Shown here: piece after piece, positions 33,460-38,316 of the stretch
Layout: every line of letters begins with the position of its first letter
Numbering within the stretch: the first letter of the stretch is position 1
Translations under genes and position numbers: made by a program
The notes under the pieces: model-generated
Told to the model about the DNA's origin: nothing
Seen by the model: the letters and a program-made list of their open reading frames with translations, nothing else
Databases searched by the model: none
NCBI GenBank assembly: GCA_944391065.1
Contig: CALXSH010000014.1
Coordinates: forward strand, 1-38,316
Direction: 5' to 3'
Length of the DNA stretch: 38,316 nucleotides
Origin: an uncultured Kiritimatiellota bacterium
Lineage (GTDB): Bacteria > Verrucomicrobiota > Kiritimatiellia > RFP12 > DVOR01

Positions 33460-34116
33460 CTACGCCCTCACCGCTTCCAGCCCACCCTTATTCACAATCG
33501 TAATCCTTCCTCTCGTCATCGTCACCAGTCCCGCGTCTCTGAAGCCGCTCAGCAGCCTTGAGATCACCTCCCGCTGTGTCCCCAGATGATGCGCGATGGC
33601 TTCATGCGTGATCCGCAGCTCCGCCGACCCCTCGATTTCCGTCTCCCGCAGCAGAAAGGCCGCCACGCGCCGGTCCAACCCCTGCCACATCAGCTGCTCA
33701 ATTCTCCCCATCACCTCCGTAAACCGCGATGCGATCAGTTCATTCGTAAAATTCGCCACCGCCGCTGACTCCGCCATCAGACTCTGATAGTGCCGCTTGG
33801 GAATCCTCCAGAGCGTTGCGTCCGTCTCCGCCCGCACGATGATCTCGAAGCGCAGGGTAGGGATGATGCCGGAGGCGCAGAAGAGACAGAGATCCCCCGC
33901 GAAGAGCCGATAGAGCGTGAACTCCCGGCCTTCGTCAGAAATCAGCCCCGCGCTCAATCTCCCCGTCCGGATCAGACAGAGATCGCCGCACGGCGTATGC
34001 GCGTCGCGCAGCACCGTTCCCTTCTTTACGGAGCGCAACCCGACAGCCTCAATCAGCCGGTGCTGCTGATCCGGCTGAAGACGGTCCCAAAGCGGAAAAC
34101 TCTCCTGAAAGCCCAT
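33460..34116 (-). CDS. Crp/Fnr-family transcription regulator
   Basis: A 218-residue regulator. Residues ~10-125 form a cyclic-nucleotide-binding-type beta roll (GTVLRDAHTPCGDLCLIRTGRLSAGLISDEGREFTL), followed by a dimerisation helix. The C-terminal winged helix-turn-helix is ELRITHEAIAHHLGTQREVISRLLSGFRDAGLVTMTRGRITIV. It has Cys in the sensory domain (CGDLC, LCLFCASG) but not the N-terminal Cys cluster of FNR, so the signal is not clear; the layout resembles the CooA/FLP-like side of the family. The ribosome site AGGAGGAG is strong. It is divergent from the QueD-family gene with 228 bases between, and may control it and itself. Confidence 0.9.
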   Translation of the reverse strand: MGFQESFPLWDRLQPDQQHRLIEAVGLRSVKKGTVLRDAHTPCGDLCLIRTGRLSAGLISDEGREFTLYRLFAGDLCLFCASGIIPTLRFEIIVRAETDATLWRIPKRHYQSLMAESAAVANFTNELIASRFTEVMGRIEQLMWQGLDRRVAAFLLRETEIEGSAELRITHEAIAHHLGTQREVISRLLSGFRDAGLVTMTRGRITIVNKGGLEAVRA

Positions 34117-34142
34117 GGTGCGCTCCTCCTGAGAATGTCCCC

Positions 34143-34172
34143 AGTATACAGGAGGGGAAAGAAGAGCGTCAA
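34143..34172 (-). promoter_or_regulatory. Promoter of the Crp/Fnr gene
   Basis: On the minus strand TTGACG (34172-34167), an 18-base spacer and TATACT (34148-34143). It is the best -35/-10 pair on this strand in the window; start near 34136. Confidence 0.65.
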
Positions 34173-34203
34173 TTGAAATAATTACAAAAAAGTTGCTCCA
34201 AGC

Positions 34204-34216
34204 GTGACTTTGTCAC
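34204..34216. promoter_or_regulatory. Palindrome GTGAC-TTT-GTCAC, possible Crp/Fnr-family operator
   Basis: A perfect inverted repeat in the divergent region, about 30 bases upstream of the -35 of the Crp/Fnr gene. The half-sites contain TGA/TCA as in Crp and Fnr sites, but the spacing between them is 5 rather than 6 bases, so binding by the neighbouring regulator is only a guess. Confidence 0.4.
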
Positions 34217-34256
34217 AGACAGCGCACCCTCCCGTTCGATAGAGTAAGGGCAGATC

Positions 34257-34328
34257 GGTAGCCCTGTGCATGGTGAACGGCGTCGTTCGTATGGCAGGGC
34301 GGATCTACCCCAACCGGTCAGATGACCG
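34257..34328 (+). promoter_or_regulatory. Structured leader of the QueD-family gene, candidate riboswitch
   Basis: GGTAG-CCCTG (34257-34266) pairs with CAGGG (34295-34299) and CTACC (34305-34309), leaving a 5-base bulge CGGAT. Inside is GAACG-GCGT-CGTTC (34275-34288). A second hairpin CGGTC-AGAT-GACCG (34315-34328) ends just before the AAGGAGAG ribosome site (34331-34338). The nesting suggests a regulatory RNA. It does not match the preQ1 or THF riboswitch features I can recall. Confidence 0.45.
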
Positions 34329-34344
34329 ATAAGGAGAGTGAGAG

Positions 34345-34908
34345 ATGAGAAGTATCACGACCTTGGACCTGCAGTATGCCCACCGTTTCTATGGATTTAA
34401 AGGCGAAGCCCAGTACCTTCACGGTCACACCGGCGTGCTGACCATTGAGGTCGAGGACACCGTCGAACCCGGCGTCAACATGGTCTTCCCCTGCAATGAA
34501 ATCCAAAAGACCGCCTGGGACGTGCTGAAGAACTTCGACCACGCCCTAATTCTGCGCGAAGACGATCCGTTGCTGCCCGCCGTGCTCAAGGTCTACGAAG
34601 AGCAGGGCATCCGCAACGGCCACCCGCAGAACACCATGAAGGGTGTGGCCTTTAAGACCGAGCTCGCCACGGCCTATCCTGACTGCCGCCTCGTCGTCAC
34701 AAAGGAGACCATGACCGTCGAGGGGATGATTAAGATCGTCTATGACCTCCTCAAGGACAAGCTCAACATCGCCAAGATCACTTTCACCAGCGGCGTCAAT
34801 GCCGGCTCGGCCGAATACGAGACGCGCAAGCAGATCGACCGCTGCCCGAAGTGCGGCATCGCGCTTGATGCCAATGGTGTCTGCCCCAAGTGCGGGTACC
34901 GCCGGTAA
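34345..34908 (+). CDS. QueD/6-pyruvoyl-tetrahydropterin synthase family protein with C-terminal zinc ribbon, lacking the catalytic Cys
   Basis: A 187-residue T-fold protein. The three zinc-binding His are present: His13 (YAHRF), His26 and His28 (LHGHTG). FDHALIL supplies the usual Asp-His, and VTKETMTVEG the Glu region. The Cys normally found a few residues before HGH is absent; the loop reads GFKGEAQYLHGH, with Glu21 the only acid. After the domain comes CPKCGIALDANGVCPKCGYRR, a zinc ribbon not found in standard QueD. The family makes 6-carboxy-tetrahydropterin for 7-deazaguanines or handles folate precursors; without the Cys the reaction here is uncertain. The strong ribosome site AAGGAGAG and a folded leader precede it. 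Confidence 0.85.
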   Translation: MRSITTLDLQYAHRFYGFKGEAQYLHGHTGVLTIEVEDTVEPGVNMVFPCNEIQKTAWDVLKNFDHALILREDDPLLPAVLKVYEEQGIRNGHPQNTMKGVAFKTELATAYPDCRLVVTKETMTVEGMIKIVYDLLKDKLNIAKITFTSGVNAGSAEYETRKQIDRCPKCGIALDANGVCPKCGYRR

Positions 34909-35603
34909 GCGCGGTTACCGACGGCGCGACGGTGGATTGTCCGCCTCGTGACGCGCCCGGGATTACCCGGGCTCCGGCACAGAAAAAGGCCACGGCTTCC
35001 GCCGTGGCTTTTTGTCCCCGTGTCTGAGACTTGCCCAAAACGCCGCAGGTAATCGGGAGACCGTCAAACCGGGCGGAGCGGCCCAAAGGAGCCGTACGCA
35101 TGACATAACGGCCGGGGCCTGCCGCGAGTGCAGCTCCCTCCGCTACGGGCCAGGAGGCGAGTCTGCCATGAGCGCCGGAGGGGAGCACTGCGACCTATGA
35201 GGGCGTTTACTGCGAGGGCTGCAGGCCCGGGTGCGCTGCGCGCTCGCCGCTGAGGGCCGCCACGATGACCTTCTTCCGCGCCTCTGCCCCCCGATGCCAT
35301 GGTCACCGTGAAAGTTGCCGCAGACACAAATCCTGTCAGGACAGGCCATGGCCGACTCAAAATCCGCCGTCGTCGGCTCAAGATCGTCCGCGCTGGCCAG
35401 CTTGGCTCCGTGTTGGCCTACTCTGTAGGCCGGAAGTAAGGCGTCACGTCGCAGTGCGGCACAAGCGCCCGCTCGGCAGGGGAAGAGCGTCCCTTGATGC
35501 CGTTGTAAAAACTCCCCCAGCGCTTGAGATTGACCGAATCCCTTCAGACACACGCTTGCCCCTTCACGCGTGCCTCATTGCGAGGGTTCTGTTCGGCTGG
35601 CTG
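34909..35603. other. 695-base intergenic region with a terminator and several hairpins, no recognised gene
   Basis: After the QueD-family terminator (34983-35013) about 590 bases remain. Frames on both strands are open by high GC only and show no domain. Local inverted repeats include GGCCTAC-TCT-GTAGGCC (35415-35431) and CCTGTC-AG-GACAGG (about 35333-35346). It could hold a non-coding RNA or decayed gene; neither could be identified by eye. Confidence 0.4.
34983..35013 (+). terminator. Terminator of the QueD-family gene
   Basis: GCCACGGC (34989-34996), loop TTCC, GCCGTGGC (35001-35008), then TTTTT. An A-run before the stem makes it usable from the other strand as well. Confidence 0.88.
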
Positions 35604-36611
35604 TCACGGCCTTTGCGGATGCCCCAGGATTTTACGCGTCGCGGTCGTCAGCGGAAGGGCCGAGAGATCGGTCTCCCAGCGGAAAGTCCCGTCCTCCGGG
35701 AGCGGTCCCGCCGCGCGGACCGGAGCCGTCCGGACCGTCATCTCAAGCCGGAAGTGGGAGAAGGTCTGGTGATAGACCATCAGCCGGCGCGGCCGACCGA
35801 TCGGAATGGGGCAACCCGTTTTGGCGGGGAGCTCCCAGAAGCCGCCCAGAAGCCTTTCGCCCGCATGACGGGAGAAGAGGATGGCGCCGTCCTCCGGACG
35901 CCGGAGGAGCAGCACGTCGGCCTTGCGCAGCGGCAGGGGCTTGGCGGCCTTCGAGACGGGATAGTCCGCCTGACAGCCCTCCGCCGCGGCCCGGCATTCC
36001 GCCCGCAGAGGACAGCTCTCACAGACCCAGCGGCGCGGGGTGCAGACCAGCGCGCCAAGCTCCATCATGGCCTGATTGAAATCCGAGGGAGCGCCCGAGG
36101 CCTCGATATGCGGCCGGAGGCGGTCCGCGAGACGCCGTCGCGGCGGCTGCGCGGAGAAGTCATCCCTCAGCAGGAAGAAGCGGGCAAAGACACGGGCTAC
36201 GTTGCCGTCCACCACCGGTTCGGGCACGCCGAAGCAGATGCTCGCCACGGAGGCCGCTGTGTAGTCACCGATTCCCGGGAGTGTGCGGAGTTCGGCCGGA
36301 GTACGGGGGAGCTTGCCGCCGAAGCGCTCCAGCATGGTCCGCGCGGCTTTGCGCATGTTGCGGACGCGGGTGTAGTAACCCAATCCCTCCCAAGCCTTCA
36401 GCAACGGTTCATCCGCCGCGGCGGCCAGAGAGGCGATTCCGGGAAAGGTTTTGAGGAAACGGGTGAAGTAGGGGCGGACCGTGTCGACCTGTGTCTGCTG
36501 CAGCATAATCTCGCTGACCCAGACGGCATAGGGATCGGGATGTCCACGCCAAGGCATCTCCCTGCGGTTGGCCCGGTACCAGGTCAGCAGACTGTCGACC
36601 CACGCCTCCAT
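35604..36611 (-). CDS. mutY: A/G-specific adenine DNA glycosylase
   Basis: A 335-residue base-excision repair enzyme that removes adenine opposite 8-oxoguanine. The start at ATG 36611 gives the normal N-terminus (WVDSLLTWYRANRREMPWR); the open frame continues upstream through the nitroreductase gene and is not used. It shows SEIMLQQTQV (catalytic Glu), helix-hairpin-helix LRTLPGIGDYTAASVASI, catalytic Asp in VVDGNVARV, and the iron-sulfur motif C-x6-C-x2-C-x5-C (CTPRRWVCESCPLRAEC). The C-terminal NUDIX-like domain (GGFWELPAK, YHQTFSHFRLEM) recognises 8-oxoG. It is 7 bases behind the nitroreductase. Confidence 0.96.
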   Translation of the reverse strand: MEAWVDSLLTWYRANRREMPWRGHPDPYAVWVSEIMLQQTQVDTVRPYFTRFLKTFPGIASLAAAADEPLLKAWEGLGYYTRVRNMRKAARTMLERFGGKLPRTPAELRTLPGIGDYTAASVASICFGVPEPVVDGNVARVFARFFLLRDDFSAQPPRRRLADRLRPHIEASGAPSDFNQAMMELGALVCTPRRWVCESCPLRAECRAAAEGCQADYPVSKAAKPLPLRKADVLLLRRPEDGAILFSRHAGERLLGGFWELPAKTGCPIPIGRPRRLMVYHQTFSHFRLEMTVRTAPVRAAGPLPEDGTFRWETDLSALPLTTATRKILGHPQRP

Positions 36612-36618
36612 CGTCGGT

Positions 36619-37131
36619 TTACCAGCGGTCGGTATGGACCTTTGATGAGTCGAAGCGCGTGCGCGGTTCGGGCTGTTCGTCGGGCCAACCGACGGCGACG
36701 GCCGCGACCGGGACAATGTCCCCGGGTAGGCCGAAGCGCCTGGAGACGCCTGCGATGCGGTCCTTATTGGGATGAATGCCCAGCCAGACCGCGCCCAGCC
36801 CCTGTGCGTGAAGGGCCAGCAGGAGATTTTCGACGGAGGCCGAGACATCCTGCAGCATATAGGAGAGGCTCTTCGCGCAGGCCGCTTCGGGTTCGCCGCA
36901 GGCAATGAAGGCCGCCCGCGCCTGACGCAGCATCTTGCCGTAGGGGAGAATTTCGGCCAGGTCATCCAGTGCGGCGCGGTCCGTCAGCACAATGTAGCGC
37001 CACGGATCGCAGTGCCACGCCGAGGGCGCGGCCATGGCCGCCTCCAGCGCGCGACGGAGCATGGCTTCCGGCACGGGCCGGTCGGTATACCGCCGGATGC
37101 TCCGACGGGAGAGAATGTCGTCGACCCGCAT
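36619..37131 (-). CDS. Nitroreductase-family FMN oxidoreductase
   Basis: A 170-residue flavoprotein of the short nitroreductase type. The FMN phosphate motif SRRSIRRYTDRPV is at the N-terminus. AAPSAWHCDPWRYIVLTD, SVENLLLALHAQGLGAVWLGI and VAVGWP are the other family blocks. It probably reduces nitro or quinone compounds with NAD(P)H, or has a metabolic role not predictable from sequence. It lies between pheS (21-base gap) and mutY (7-base gap), so it is probably in one transcript with them; the three functions are unrelated. Confidence 0.92.
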   Translation of the reverse strand: MRVDDILSRRSIRRYTDRPVPEAMLRRALEAAMAAPSAWHCDPWRYIVLTDRAALDDLAEILPYGKMLRQARAAFIACGEPEAACAKSLSYMLQDVSASVENLLLALHAQGLGAVWLGIHPNKDRIAGVSRRFGLPGDIVPVAAVAVGWPDEQPEPRTRFDSSKVHTDRW

Positions 37132-37152
37132 GGCCCTTACCCTCCGGTCTCC

Positions 37153-38169
37153 TCAGCGCAGCTGGCTGAGGAAGCGGATGTCGTTCTCGTAAAGGAAGCG
37201 AATGTCGGGGATGCCGTATTTGATCATGGCGATACGCTCGACACCCATGCCGAAGGCGTACCCGTAGACCTTGGAGGGATCGTAACCGACGTGCTCATAG
37301 ACGCGCGGATCGACCATGCCGGCACCGGCGATTTCAATCCAGCCGGAGTTCTTGCAGACGCGGCAACCTTTGCCCTTGCAGACGTGGCAGGTGAAGTCCA
37401 CCTCGACGCTTGGCTCGGTGAAGGGGAAAAAGTGCGGACGGAAACGGACGCCGACTTCGGGGCCCATCATCTCGCGGGCGAAGTAGGCCAGCGTGCTCTT
37501 CAGGTCGGCTAGGGAGACCGGCTTGATGTCGACGTAGAGGCCTTCAATCTGATGGAAGTTGGCCGAGTGGGTGGCATCGGTCGTGTCGCGGCGGTAGCAG
37601 CGGCCGGGATTGATGATGCGCACCGGCGGCGGATTGTCCAGCATCGTGCGGATCTGCACGGGGCTGGTCTGCGTGCGCAGTACCGTCTCGGCGTCAAACC
37701 AGAAGGTGTCGCTTGCGTCCATTGACGGATGGTGAGGGGCGGTGTTGAGCGCCGTGAAGTTGTTGAACTTCGTCTCAATGTCAGGGCCATCGGCGACGGT
37801 GAAGCCGAGACGGTGGAAAATCTCGGCCGTCCGCTCAATCACGCGGGAGACGGGGTGAATGACACCCTCGCTGTGCCAGCGGCCGGGCTGGGTGAAATCG
37901 AAACCCGCGGCCGGGGCCGCGGCGGCCTGGGCGGCGGCCGTGCGCTCGGTCAGCTTCGCCTCGAATTCGGCACGCCACGCGCCGAGTTCCTTGCCGAAGG
38001 CGGGACGGTCGGCCGGAGCGACCTCCTTCATTCCCTTGACGAGCGCCGGAAGGAGGCCGTTGCGCCCCAGATATTTCACGCGGAGGGCGTCGAGCGCCTC
38101 CAAGCCGACGGCGGAATCGAGTGCCGCGAGCGAAGCGGCATGTTCTTGCTGCAGTTCAACGAGTGTCAT
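37153..38169 (-). CDS. pheS: Phenylalanyl-tRNA synthetase alpha subunit
   Basis: A 338-residue catalytic subunit. The N-terminal coiled-coil arm (first ~85 residues, VKYLGRNGLLPALVKGMKEV) binds tRNA. The class II core shows HPVSRVIERTAEIFHRLGF (motif 1), GRCYRRDTTDATHSANFHQIEGLYVD (motif 2), FRPHFFPFTEPSVEVDF, and GYAFGMGVERIAMIKYGI (motif 3). A CHVCKGKGCRVCKNSGW insert carries four Cys and probably binds zinc, as in a subset of PheS. The ATG at 38169 has a GAAGGA ribosome site. pheT is not next to it; the following genes are a nitroreductase and mutY. Confidence 0.97.
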   Translation of the reverse strand: MTLVELQQEHAASLAALDSAVGLEALDALRVKYLGRNGLLPALVKGMKEVAPADRPAFGKELGAWRAEFEAKLTERTAAAQAAAAPAAGFDFTQPGRWHSEGVIHPVSRVIERTAEIFHRLGFTVADGPDIETKFNNFTALNTAPHHPSMDASDTFWFDAETVLRTQTSPVQIRTMLDNPPPVRIINPGRCYRRDTTDATHSANFHQIEGLYVDIKPVSLADLKSTLAYFAREMMGPEVGVRFRPHFFPFTEPSVEVDFTCHVCKGKGCRVCKNSGWIEIAGAGMVDPRVYEHVGYDPSKVYGYAFGMGVERIAMIKYGIPDIRFLYENDIRFLSQLR

Positions 38170-38195
38170 GATGCGTCCTTCAAAACAATTGCGCT

Positions 38196-38204
38196 ATTGT
38201 ATCA
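38196..38204 (-). promoter_or_regulatory. Extended -10 promoter of pheS
   Basis: On the minus strand TGATACAAT; start near 38189, about 20 bases before the ATG. There is no room for a leader-peptide attenuator. Confidence 0.5.
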
Positions 38205-38240
38205 CATCGTGCCGCTCCTAAGCGGCTCAGGACCTTACTC

Positions 38241-38316
38241 TGTCGCGTAGTTTTCAAAACTAGACTTTTTGTAGTTATCAAAACTAGACACAGGGGGATA
38301 CGACACAATTGACCGA
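38241..38316 (+). mobile_element. Terminus of an IS21-family insertion sequence (cut by window end)
   Basis: It starts with TGTCGC, then two 19-base direct repeats, GTAGTTTTCAAAACTAGAC (38247-38265) and GTAGTTATCAAAACTAGAC (38271-38289), separated by TTTTT. Repeated TTTTCAAAAYTAGAC-like units with a T-run between them at a TGT end are typical of IS21-family termini, where they bind the IstA transposase. No istA/istB sequence is inside the window; those genes would lie just beyond the right edge. Confidence 0.6.

Noticed and set aside
34257..34328. Assignment of the leader as a preQ1 or THF-II riboswitch
   Set aside because: The conserved bases I remember for those classes are not seen; only the general fold and the gene family suggest a riboswitch.
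35040..35430. Possible thymidine kinase or other gene remnant (short stretches such as KVIVAALSGE on one strand, CREC..CEGC on the other)
   Set aside because: The matches lie on opposite strands and in different frames with stops between them, so they are chance similarity.
35265..36908. Long plus-strand open frame (547 codons)
   Set aside because: It is mostly antisense to mutY, whose motifs are complete; its product is Arg/Pro-rich and shows no domain. It is an effect of high GC content.
38247..38289. Start of a CRISPR array
   Set aside because: The two units are separated by only 5 bases (TTTTT) and sit at a TGT end; this fits an insertion-sequence terminus, not spacers.
1..38316. rRNA, tRNA and other standard structural RNA genes
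   Set aside because: No conserved rRNA stretch, tRNA cloverleaf with GTTCRA loop, tmRNA end or SRP core was found on reading the intergenic regions by eye.

Overview
The window looks like part of a high-GC chromosome of a Gram-negative-type, anaerobic bacterium that lives on carbohydrates. The gene set fits a gut or rumen member of the Kiritimatiellota/Verrucomicrobiota (PVC) side of the tree: an anaerobic sulfatase-maturase-type radical SAM protein, secreted GH27 and GH2 galactosidases, a ParE-like topoisomerase subunit, a lone GspH-like pseudopilin and large Rhs cassettes. That placement is inference; no rRNA or marker alignment was possible.

Region 1 (1-6144) is an accessory island: three successive copies of the same C-terminal Rhs/YD-repeat core (A, B, C). 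Each continues into a different, AT-richer tail and is followed by one or two small AT-rich genes. This is the layout of polymorphic toxin/immunity cassettes. Copy A is cut by the window edge. Copies B and C start inside the core and have no secretion N-terminus, so they look like displaced (orphan) tips. The tail of B has a His...Cys pattern resembling clan CD (caspase-like) cysteine peptidases.

Region 2 (6247-11195) holds a polar amino-acid ABC importer, with two substrate-binding domains fused to the permease plus its ATPase, and then a secreted GH27 alpha-galactosidase. Region 3 (11237-17442, minus strand) is one tight operon: ParE/GyrB-like subunit, dapA, dapB, folK and an S8 protease. 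Region 4 (17547-22400, plus strand) runs FHA protein, pseudopilin, SWIM zinc-finger protein, gloA, trxB, efp and a TPR membrane protein, and ends at a perfect 19-bp terminator.

Region 5 (22529-28043) has a secreted GH2 beta-galactosidase on the minus strand, divergent from rpe and a MATE exporter. Region 6 (28060-33173, minus) has purL and an anSME-type radical SAM protein that appears leaderless. Region 7 (33460-35013) has a Crp/Fnr regulator divergent from a QueD-family protein with a zinc ribbon and no catalytic Cys, preceded by a foldable leader. Region 8 (35604-38169, minus) is pheS, nitroreductase, mutY. The window ends inside what looks like the terminus of an IS21-family element (38241 onward).

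Across the window, six genes share an extended -10 promoter (TGnTAnnAT) with weak -35 sequences. No rRNA, tRNA or CRISPR array was seen.
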